From NCBI GenBank assembly GCA_964036665.1, contig OZ038527.1, forward strand, positions 14,973,835 through 15,037,834: 64,000 bases of DNA. The letters are read 5' to 3'. The notes under the pieces are model-generated. The model worked only from the letters and a program-made list of their open reading frames with translations. It had not been told where the DNA came from and did not search any database. Within the stretch, counting starts at the first letter, position 1. The number at the start of each line of letters is the position of its first letter. The translations under genes were made by a program, and so were the position numbers. Below are positions 47,031-58,100 of this stretch, one piece after another. This DNA is from Gordius sp. MW1 (lineage: Eukaryota; Nematomorpha; Gordioida; Gordea; Gordiidae).

Positions 47031-47394
47031 GACTAACTTTTTGCTCTTTCTTGGACCTTAATTCTCAATTTTTGTGACTTTTTTTGAATTTGTCCAATTT
47101 GTTGTTTTGGATGACTACTCTATTTACGCCAAAAATGAATATATATTCTTACCCCCTGCTTATAGTTTAGCCTAATTCCTGTGCTTCTTTCTGTATTCTT
47201 ATTTTGATTATATGATTTTATCACTTAAAAGTCAAATGTATTATGAAAACTTCAGTTGGGCCCTCTAAAATAGAATTGTCTCATTTAAGTATGACACTAA
47301 GGTTTGATATGAGTTGTTATTTTTGTGTGAAATTCTTTATACGAAATGGTAGTATCTCATGTTGCGGCGGTGCTCAAAAGCCTTAATTTTAAAC

Positions 47395-48029
47395 TCAAGG
47401 AATTTTTCGCATCTAAAAATTGCCGAGTTCCTTGGCAAAATTGTCAATGAGTTGACAAAGCGACTCATATCGGACATTTCGTTTATAAAAAGGGATGAAC
47501 TCTGAAACTACCTGCCCGATTCGCGCGAAAATTTAGCCGTAGATGCCCAGGGCGGCCAGGGGTAAAATAGCTTTTTCAGATTCCTAAAATTCTTTTTAGT
47601 TTTAAAAATAACGGACATTACGTTTTAATAAAGGGCTAACTGTGAAACTACCGGCCCGATTCGCGAGAAATTTAGCCGTAGATGCCTAAGCGGGCAGGGG
47701 TAAAATAGCTTTTTCAGATTCCTAAAATTCCTCTTAGTTTGAAAAATATCGGACATTTCGTTTTAAAAAAGGGCTAAACTCTGAAACTACCGGCTCGATT
47801 CGCGCGAAAATTTAGCCGTAGATGCCCAGGGCGGCCAGGGGTAAAATAGCTTTTTCAGATTCCTAAAATACCCTTTTGTTTTAAAAATATCGGACATTTC
47901 GCGGCCAGTTTCATTTATAGCATCATATACAATCATGACGTCATACATACAAGGCTGAAGTTTTCTCGAATTTTAATATATTAAATTAAATTGTATTTTT
48001 AGCAAAACAACGTTTGCCGGGTCAGCTAG
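47395..48029 (+). mobile_element. Second Helitron, 3' end with minisatellite
   Basis: The 3' terminus is GGGTCAGCTAG followed by T (48030), with the hairpin GCAAA-ACAACG-TTTGC at 48002-48017, matching the Helitron at 22821-32605. Before it lie about three 140-145-bp tandem units (47460-47900), each with CTGAAACTACC, CGATTCGCGCGAAAATTTAG and GGGGTAAAATAGC. The 5' terminus was not found, so this may be a truncated copy. Confidence 0.75.
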
Positions 48030-48858
48030 TCTATTATAAAATAAAGTAAAAATAATTGTTTACGTACATTTATATACAACTTGGCGCCTTTTTGATCTTA
48101 GTTTTAAACGTAAATTAAACGATTATTGCCTTTTAAACCCTTTAAGCATGCCTTAGTCGGTTTCATTTCAACTGAGAGGGGGGGGGGTATAACAGTGCGA
48201 TAGTGTTGTAGTTAAATAAGGCCATTACTTTGGCCTCTATGTAATGTTCAAATATTTGTCCAAACGTTGCGCTATTTAATAATAACCCACCTTTGCTTGG
48301 TTGAACGCCTTCGCACGCAACCGAGATCATTTTCCCTGCAAATATTTTTGATGAAATCCACGAAGTCTGCCCGAAACATATTATCAAACTTATTGTATTG
48401 GCCGCCCCCCCCCAAATATATGTCCCCTTTTTAAATCAATTTTTTTAGATCCGCGCATAATGAGCCCCATAAATTATAATTTTGCAATAAGGTTAATGTT
48501 AGGTGCGAATAATTTTGGCAAAGGATGAAGGAGCACGTCGGAAGGCGTCCTGTTTAACCCTTCGCTGGACTTAATTTTTCACGAAGTTTATTTATACACG
48601 ATGTTTACACTAAATTATATAAACCTTTGCGTGCGCTTAATTTGGGCTCATAAAATCTATTTATTGACTAAGTTTACATTTGATATCTATTGTTAGGTTA
48701 ACAAGCAAAGTTGCAGATTATTTTTCTTAGGGTATACCATTTATTATCCACTTAAAAATTTAAGTAAATAAAATTTATATCATCCTTTCTCGTCTAAAAA
48801 TAAGGTTAATAGTTCGTTATAAAGTAAAAGATCTGAGCCGTAAATATCAATTTTAAAC
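48030..48858. other. Intergenic DNA
   Basis: G-run at 48177-48186 and C-run near 48403-48411; otherwise nothing recognised. Confidence 0.4.
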
Positions 48859-49441
48859 CAGGGGTTTGAACCCGCCCAAAATAAAATCGGGTTCGTGATC
48901 GGGTTTGGCATAAATTTTGAATTCGGGTTCGTGTTCGAGTTTAAGGAATTGGGTCGGGTACAGGTTCGGGTTCAAGAAATTATATTATACTAATAATACA
49001 TTATTACCTTCAAAAAATTAATGAATAGTTAACTTAATTTTTAAATAGCACCTAATTAAATTCACATGCCAATTATTTCATTTCATTGTGCATATGTATT
49101 TATTGAATTTTTAATGTTCTAATTTTTTGGATTTAAAAGCAATAAAAATAAAAGCGAGCCCATAGATTGCATAGCAATTAATAATAAATATAATAATAAA
49201 AGCCATACTTTATAATAAATTACATAAAAATATTGAAATTACAATCGTATGGTTTTCGTTACACTGTCATGATAGAGAAAACTGAGATTTTCAATTCACA
49301 ATATATTTTTGAATTAAAAACCCGAACCCGAACCTTTTTTTGTATTCATCGGGTTCGGGTTTTAAGGGTATTTTTAAAAAATGGGTTCGGGTTCTGTAAA
49401 ATATCGAGTTTTACCCGGTTCGGGTTCGGGACAAACCCCTG
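48859..49441. mobile_element. hAT-type MITE rich in GGGTTCGGGTTC
   Basis: The ends CAGGGGTTTGAACCCG and CGGGACAAACCCCTG form inverted repeats. The flanks ttttaaac (48851-48858) and tttttaac (49442-49449) match at 7 of 8. CAGGG starts are common in hAT. Both ends are expanded with GGGTTC-type hexamers, in opposite orientation at the two sides. Confidence 0.75.
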
Positions 49442-49449
49442 TTTTTAAC

Positions 49450-50558
49450 TATATATTTTAGAATCCTAGATTTTTGAACGAATATATGCACTTGCTATGC
49501 AATTTATATTCTAAGCCTTTGCTCTCAATTCGAGCCCATTAAGTCTATATTGTGACGCTGACGATAAGTTTACATATTAAAGCCATCTATAGTTTAGGAG
49601 GCAAAATTGTAAATTTTTTTCCATTGTATTCAATTGATTTTTCACCCGAAAATCTAAAGCAATACAATTTATATGAATAATGTTTTCTGATAACATAAGG
49701 TTATCATTAATTATTGGAAAAATGAACATTATTAAGTTAAAATTAAAAAAGAATTGAGACCACGAATTCTTTTTAACAATGTAATTGGAACATATAAATT
49801 AGTTATTAATCGGTATTTTAATGACTATTTTGCCCTTTTTGTTTAACTATAATTTTGTCGCCTGAACAAATAATCCGTTTTTTAATTTTAACCTATTTTA
49901 TGATAATTGCCATCCATTAAATTTTAAAATGATATTCGATCTTTTAATGTCTTCATTTTTTATAATTGTCTAAATACTCTCAAATAAAATAATTTATGTT
50001 AGGGATCAAAGTTAGAAGCCTGTTCGGGTGACTCGCGCCTTTGGTTAGGACTGAAAAATTTGAAATGTCCTGGAGTGTTGGGGTCGGGTTGGATTAAAAT
50101 AGTGTCGGTTTGGGTTGAAGACTGACCCATTTTAAAATATCTTTAAATTAAAATATCCTTAAACTTGACGAAATTTAGATTAAAGGTTTACTGGATATTT
50201 AATCTAAAATTCAGCCTTAAACTTCATTTTGTTCCAATTTAAGACTAACTTTAATCGCTCTATTTATACGCTATTCAGGTAATTTCATTATTTAAATTTA
50301 ATTTTTTGGACCTTAAAGTCCGAAATCGAAAAATATTCGCTTAAAAAATTTTGTATATGTATAATGGATCAAATTGACAGGGTTTAGTGTTAAGATTCGT
50401 GCAAGCAGGTGGCCACTTGCGGAGGTCCATAATATTATTGGTATATTTTTGTGACAATTATAGTAAAAATCCGCAATCGATCGTTGCAGTCCATTTCCAT
50501 TACCAACAAATTAAATTGTGAAATTTTCTACAAAATTAATGCCTGAGTTTTGTTATCG
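49450..50558. other. AT-rich intergenic DNA
   Basis: Contains one more TTGCTATGCAATTTAT near 49492, otherwise nothing recognised. Confidence 0.45.
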
Positions 50559-50566
50559 ACTTTAGT

Positions 50567-50840
50567 CAGGCGCGTAGACAAGGGGACGGGAAGCGGGACT
50601 TTTCTACCCCCTTGCCCAAAATTTGATAATTTTTTTAAAGGTCCATGTCCTTTTTTAAGGTATAAAAGCGATAGTAAATGCTCTGATTAATGAAGAGAAG
50701 AGATTTTTCCAAAGCTGGTTTTAATAGCACCTTGAATCGCATATATTGTACGCGAAGTTTATATTTGTTACATTATAAATAAAGGTCGAATTTTTTTTGA
50801 ATATTTCCTCCCCCTTGAGAAAATCCTGGCTACGCGCCTG
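50567..50840. mobile_element. CAGGCGCG MITE with perfect 8-bp duplication
   Basis: CAGGCGCGTAGAC...GGCTACGCGCCTG, 274 bp, flanked by ACTTTAGT at 50559-50566 and 50841-50848. The inner end reads CCTGGCTACGC, sharing GCGTAGCCAGG with the CATGGGCG family. Confidence 0.88.
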
Positions 50841-50848
50841 ACTTTAGT

Positions 50849-51362
50849 GTTGTTATCGATGTTACTCATACATGCTGCGTGTATATCACGCAAAACACCC
50901 AAATCAAGTATATTTTACATTAGCATAAAATGATTTTAGTAGCGATTTAAAAGAGAGGTGGGAGAGTGAAGGGGAATTTAGCACTTCGGGTCAAAATATA
51001 TAATGGCCAAAATATATAAACCAATCAGAACCTTTAAAAATATAGCCGGTTATCGTGTATTTATACACCGTTTCAAATAGTTCCCAAAATGACTATTATT
51101 TTTGGTCCATTATATTAAAAATATGATTATTAAATCTTTAAATTCTGATGTTTACAAAATGTAATATTGGCAAAATGTAATATAGGCAAGGGTTAGGGTT
51201 AGATTTAGTTTGGGAAATATATTTGATATTATGTCCATTATATATTATGGGTCCAAATCGAATTTAGCTAGCCTTTCCATTGCGCCTAAGGGCTTATTTT
51301 AACGATTCATAGCATCTAAAATAAACATAGGAAAAAATTTGTAAATTATGTGCTACTCCTCC
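50849..51362. other. Intergenic DNA
   Basis: Nothing recognised apart from a short GGGTTAGGGTTAG near 51187. Confidence 0.4.
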
Positions 51363-51365
51363 TTA

Positions 51366-51642
51366 GGGCTTGTCTTAATATCGGAGTTTGATGCGCAGCA
51401 AAAATCGTTGTACGGGTTATAACATGTGTCTCCACTTCGAATTCATAGCAGATTTACATTTCAGACGCATAACATAATAGCGATTAATCTCGAGAGTTGA
51501 AATAAACAAAAAAAACGTTTTTAACTATCAAAAAACAAAATATTAGTAATAACAACCGAGTTTGACACATGAAATTGAATCGGATATTTGAGAAAGATAA
51601 ATTCGCGCCATTTGAGTCTGAATTCGATATTAAGACAAGCCC
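51366..51642. mobile_element. PIF/Harbinger-type MITE
   Basis: The left end GGGCTTGTCTTAATATCG and the right end CGATATTAAGACAAGCCC are perfect 18-bp inverted repeats, flanked by TTA on both sides (51363-51365 and 51643-51645). A 3-bp TTA/TAA duplication and a GGG start are typical of PIF/Harbinger. No coding capacity. Confidence 0.85.
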
Positions 51643-51645
51643 TTA

Positions 51646-52103
51646 CTTGTTGGAATCATTCATAGACGTTTACGTATAAAAGACTCATTAAAAAAGAACA
51701 CTTTTTAAGTTTTAACATTCTCCGATGAAAACAAACCAAAAAAATTTAACTTACTAAACTTATTTACTCAAAAGTTAATTTATTAAGCTATAAATATTCG
51801 TATGTATGTAAAGGACATTAAAGTAATTGCCTAAAACCTATTGAAAAGACTCGATTTCCTTATGAATTACGTGGATAAACGACATCGTGCTACATTGTAA
51901 TGACCTATTTTTCGAGCAGTCTACCATTTTTTAACGCAGTCTACGTATGCAAATTACAAATTTGTTTAAATTCGTGCACCTCAATCAAATCAATAAATTG
52001 TTTATATCTAAGCTGAACCAAACTACGCCCCGCCATAATTCCGGCCTATGAACCTCGCTCGTTCGTTATAACCCTTGCTCGCGCCCGCCAATCCCATCCC
52101 ACG
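51646..52103 (+). promoter_or_regulatory. Presumed GALNT upstream region
   Basis: AT-rich until about 52020, then 52020-52103 becomes GC- and CpG-rich (ACGCCCCGCC, GCTCGCGCCCGCC) just before the ATG. This is a possible promoter/5' UTR. No TATA box at a clear position. Confidence 0.35.
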
Positions 52104-55100
52104 ATGCCATCAGCCATACACCTATGCCCCCGCCTCCTGTCCCCCAAACTCAGGGTATACCTCAATTCTCTCCTCTCGAGTAAAAGCGGTAAAGGGAGGC
52201 ACAAACACGTCGGCCCCTACCTCCCCTTCTCCTGCAAATGCCTCTCTCTCTTCGTCCTGGTTTGGGTCGGGGTCCTTTGGTTGTTCCTCGCCTTCACTAC
52301 AACCACAGACGATCCCGTCAGCCCCCGCCATCATGATAAGGCCTGGGGTGGGGGCGTCCATAAGGCTGCTCACCACTTCACCGGAGGGATACGCGGTTTT
52401 TCGGCCCCGTTACCACAACTACAGCCTTTCGACATTCACCGCATCGGCCAAAATATCGTTAATTTACCCAAAAGGTTTTACCAAAATTTTGCCAACGCCG
52501 TCGATAATTGGGCCGGCGGACAACCGGATCAAGCGGGAGTCGGAGTCTTACCACCTCCCGACCGCCCTGACACCGTTAATCCCAAAGGCTACGGTACGTG
52601 ACCTCACAATTCTTCTTGATGCTTGGATCGGGGATATTTAATATTGATTTTGTGAAACTCGATGTATGGAATTGAGCGGGAAAAGGTTTTTTGTTCTTTA
52701 AAAACATACTCGTGCTTATTTGTTTACTAGATATATTTTATGGTCACGACGATTTATTAGTTTTGTCTTGGATAAACTGTCTAGATATTTTTTAGATTGA
52801 GAAATGGACAAAGATATTATTTGTGCCTTTAACAAATGCAATCTACTAGCGTTGTGCCAAATTAGCTTTAACACCATACAAAGTATTCTCTATGTGAGGG
52901 CCTTTATTATTTATTAAAAAAGATGGAAATTTAGATTCCATGTGTGTTAATGATCTTAATCCTGCATTTATTTTAAAAACCATATATTGAACCTCGATAT
53001 ATTATATTTGTCTTCATATTTATCTAGGAGAAAACGGGGAAGCTGTTGTATTTAATAACCTGAATCCTGAGCAACAGAAGGAAATGGACGATGGTTGGCA
53101 ACGGAACGCCTTTAATCAATATGTGAGCGATAGGATATTTTTGAATCGCTCTTTGCCTGAAGTCCGAGACCCGGAGTAAGCAAAATTAATTCTCAGTTTA
53201 GTCACATTGTAACCTTCTTAAATGAAGCTCTTGAATTCAACTAATTATTTCGAGTTAATATTTGTAATTTTATATTTAGCTTATATAACCAAGGTATAGA
53301 GCAATGATTTCCAAAGTGAGCGATATCCCCCCTTTCCCCTGTGGGTCGATTTAGGGGGGGGGGGCGGAATATAAGGGGGCCATGAATTTTTAACATTTTG
53401 TGCATTTTAAGAAAATTTTCAGGGTATATTAAATGTCCAAGTCTACGAAAAATTTATATAAATTGAAAATAAACAATTTGTGGGGAAAATTTGGGAACCA
53501 CTGGTTTATTGGATTAAGTCCTGTATTAATTGTTGCCCTAAAAAATGATGAGATGATTAAAATTTTTATCATCAAAGCCAATGGCAGTCCCCGAGTCATC
53601 CCTTCTCAGGCGTCAACCATTAAGAAATAATTGCAAATTTTTGGAACACAATTATCCTTTTTTAACATGTAGAGGTTTGATTAGGTGGATAAGAAGCAAG
53701 GCTTAATCGAGGTTTTTTAATAATATGCGGCTCGCTTTTTACTATTTACATTATTATTATTTGCCTTGAACAGATGCCTGAAAGTAGAATACGCTAAAAA
53801 CTTACCCGATACCAGTGTCGTGATGTGCTTCCACAACGAAGCTTGGTCCGTTCTGCTTCGCGGAGTCCATTCCATAATAAATCGAACACCAGCCTCATTA
53901 CTCAAAGAGATCATTTTGGTTGACGATTTTTCCGACATGGGTACTTTTCTTTATTCCTTTCGGGGTTGCGTTTTATTTTCACCTAGGTTGTATGTTTATA
54001 ACGAATATTCCGTTTAAGTCATGGATCCGCCTGTGGATTTCGAATTTTCGACGAATAATAAACTGAGGATTCTGATTCGATTTAAATTTTAAAGATTCAA
54101 ATTCGATTCGAAGATGTTTTAAATTTTTTATAAGACAGTATAAATACATTTCAAAAAATTAATTTAAAAATATTTTAGGCAAAAATCATATATTCAATAG
54201 CATTGGACATTATTATTTATTATGTGTCAAAATGAAGTTTAAATAAGTATGTTTATGATTACGAAGTTTAAAAAAATGATAGTGGGAAATATAATTAAAT
54301 TGCGTTAAGATAATAACAGCTGTCATCTATGCGTCTCGTCTATTTAAAATAAATTGAAAGTTAAATTTGAGATTCGATTCGAATTTTCCAATCTCAGCAA
54401 GTTAAGATTCGTTCGAAATTTACACATAAGGATTCAGATTCAAAATTTCGATTCCAATCTCGAATATATACCATAGGCTTAATCATGGATGATAAGAAAG
54501 GAGATCGGTCGCCACTACAAAAATCTTTGTTAAAATGTCATATATTTGTATAAAACCATGTTTAAATAATGATATGGGCGCAGTGACTTTATGGTTTTTT
54601 CTCATTTTTAGATCATCTCAAGGGGAAACTTGACATGTACGCCGCCAGGTTGGGTAAAGTTAAAGTAGTGCGAACCAAAAAGCGAGAAGGTCTTATTCGA
54701 GCTCGCCTATTGGGCGCATCTGCGGCCACCGGCGCCGTTATCACTTTCCTCGACTCTCACATCGAATGTGCCAAAGGTTGTTTACCTTGTCGCTAGTTAA
54801 AATGATTGTTGTGCGCTATATTACTGTGAGGGTTTGCAAACCGTTATAGATTATAGGCTGCTCAATAGAATTAAACAAGTCTTGGTATCAATTAATTTAA
54901 AAAATAATTATTGATTTCAATTTCGATTTTTATCTTGATTCTAAAATTGTCTGTCATTTTTTGAAATAATGGCTTTTCTCTCATAATGAAGATCGCGAAA
55001 TAACATAAAATCTATCTTTAGCACAGGATTATACCGTTAAAGCATCTAGCCCTTCCATATAAGGAATTATAAAATAAAATGTTCAAATATTTCTCATCTA

Positions 55101-58100
55101 AACACAAAAAAAGAAAGATTAATTTTATTTCCATCGGTACAAATCGCAATTGTAATTATTCTGAATAAACCTACAATGAAGTTTTTTTCAAATCTAACCA
55201 ATAATATTTCCGCCCCCCCCCCTCCTTTAAAAACCACGTTAAGCAATCTTATGTTTATGAAATCCATAGTTAATAGGCTACACAAATGAAATTAGAAATC
55301 TTCACCATTAACAAAGCATTTAGTCCTTTGAATTTTCTAATTCTTGATGAGTTTTTTATATGTGTCTGCCAATGATTTTGGTGTTAGTCGCGATTTCCTA
55401 GGACTTATTGGCGCATGTTTAACATTAATTATATTAAAAGCTAGACTAATTAGGGAAAAATAAAATATTGTGAATTAAAGTAAAAACTATTACAATTGTT
55501 TACAACCCCCTCGTTAAGTACTATAATTTATTGACTTATGTCCCATGACGTATTTATTATTTTAAGTTTATTATACTTCATTGGTAAAACGGCTACCACA
55601 TATTAAAATAGGCAAAGTCTCTACGTTAATAAATTCTTACACAATCCGAGAAAATGGAATCATCGTATATGCAAAATAAAAAAAGACATTTAGTCATCTA
55701 TCAAATCAAATTTGTCATCGTGGGATTTCCTCCAATAAAAATGAATAAGTTTGCATCACATCAAAATTCCTCATTTATTTCAGCAGGGAACTAACTTGAG
55801 ATTCACAGCAATGTTGCACCTTTGACGCATAAAGCGAATTACCAGACGCAAACCTTTGCATCAACTTAATTTTCATTGATCTATTAAACTTTATGCATTT
55901 AGATAAATATCATTTTGTATATTTTACAGTTGTTTAAGCTTCCTACTAGTGTTGTAAAAAACCAAGGGTTTCTATTGGTTGCCTGCAAGCGTTGGCGTTT
56001 TTTTTCACCCAACCTTTTCAGTGTTAGGTGAATTTTCTTGGGAGGGCTTTGGCGTTTGGCGTTTTCGTAAAAAACACCCAAAGCGTTTTGGGTGTTTTTT
56101 TGGGGGCACCTTTGGCGTTTAGGTTTGGGAAAGAGCTAAAGGGTTTGGGTGGATAATATTATTAACCTTTTGGTTTGGTTTTGGTCGTTTTGGGTTGGGC
56201 ATGCAAATATATCAATTTGTTTATATTGTTCATCATATTTGTGTATTTAGATTTAGGTAATGAACTTTTAGTTTAAGAAAATAAAAATAAATGTATCATG
56301 ACGTCACAATGTAGTTAATTCAGTAAATTATAGTTAATTATTATGCATTATAGAAGTAGGTAGTGAATCAATATGTTTTATTTATGAAAAAAAAATTTGT
56401 GAAGATTTGCCCCCCCCCCTTTATTTTTTACCCTCTTTCTCACCTGGGGAAGAACGGCGGGCAGGTGGGGTGTTTGCCCCCCCCCCCTTATTTTTTACCC
56501 TCTTTCTGATCCGGGGGAGAGGCGGGGGGGGGGGGGGCAGGGGGGTGTTTTGCCCCCCTCCCCCCTAAATTTTTACCCGCTTTCTGATGCGAGGGAGAGG
56601 GGGGTGTTTTGCCCCCCCCCCTTATTTTTTACCCTCTTTCTGAGCGAGGGAGAGGGGGGGCAGGGGGTGTTTTGCCCCCCCCCCTAATTTTTTACCCTCT
56701 TTCTGATGCGAGGGAGAGGGGTTGGCAGAGGGTGTTTTGCCCCCCCCCCCCTAAATTTTTATCCTCTTTCTAATGCGGGGGAGAGGGGGGCATGGGGGGT
56801 GTTTTGCCCCCCCCCCAATTTTTAACCCTCTTTCTGATGTGGGGGAGAGGGGGGGGGGGCATAGGGGGTGTTTTGCACCCCCCCCCCCTAATTTTTTACC
56901 CTCTTTCTGATCCGGGGGAGAGGCGGGGCATGGGGGGTGTTTTGCCCCCCCCCCCCAATTTTTTACCCTCTTTCTGCGAGGGAGAGGGGGGGGGCAGGGG
57001 GTGTTTTGCCCCCCCCCTCCTAATTTTTTACCCTCTTTCTGATGCGGGGGAGAGGGGGGCAGGGGGGTGTTTTGCCCCCCTCCCCCCTAATTTTTTATCC
57101 TCTTTCTGATGCGAGGGAGAGGGGGGTGGCAGGGGGGTGTTTTGCCTCCCCCCCCCCCCTAATTTTTTACCCTCTTTCTGATGCGAGGGAGAGGGGGGTG
57201 TTTTGCCCCCCCCCTTATTTTTTATCCTCTTTCTGATGCCGGGGAGAGGGGGGGGGGGGTGAATCGACCCTCTTCTTATTTTTTACTCTCTTTCTCACCC
57301 GGGGGGGGGGCCGAAAAGCCCTTTTTAACCCTTTCAAAATATTTTTGTGAATTTTTGCGGTCACAGTGGTGACAAATGTCATAATCAACATTTTCTATTG
57401 AGATTAATATTTTTTTTTTAAATAGACTTATTATATGACTGAAAGATGTTCTACTATTATAAAAAATATTTTTGGGAAGATTTGCGGTCACAGTGATGAC
57501 AAATGTCTTAATCAACATTTTCTATTGAAATTTATTTTTTTTCTGAAAATTGCCTTATTATATGGCAAAGATTTTCTAATATTCGAAAATATATTTTTGA
57601 AGATTTGCGGTCAAAAATTGTCTTAATATACCATATCAATTAAAATAAATTTTTTTAATTTAACTTCATTTACGAAATAAGCTGTATTATTAAATATAAT
57701 ATTAATATGAAATTTTACCAGTTTAAAAAAATTTGCCATCATGGGTAAGTAAGTTTTACTATTTAAGTTATCTATCTGGGCATTTAATGGAAAAACTTGG
57801 TATTTCCAAAAAGCATATCATGCTATTAATTACTATGCTTTCACAAGGCACCAACATTCTACGTCCTGTTGACTTAGACTTCGCGTTTACAATGCTTATA
57901 AGGATCATAAAAAATATCGGACTTTTCGAGTAACAAAAATGAGTTAAGCATCTTAATTTAAATTATTGCTTATTATTTAATAAGAAACTTAATTTTCTAA
58001 TTGATTATGACTTAATTAGTAGTTGACATAATAAAAAAAAGTTTAATTTTCATTTATTTTATTTATAATAATATGATTTGCAACCTCTACATACCTTGAT

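Noticed and set aside
52075..52641. 188-codon frame overlapping GALNT exon 1
   Set aside because: Shadow frame. The 52104 frame encodes the membrane segment and joins in phase to exon 2.
56792..57372. Long Gly/Pro-rich open frames across the C/G-run arrays (also 58925-59701 and 32586-33013)
   Set aside because: They are products of the 68-bp repeat read in several frames on both strands and are not genes.
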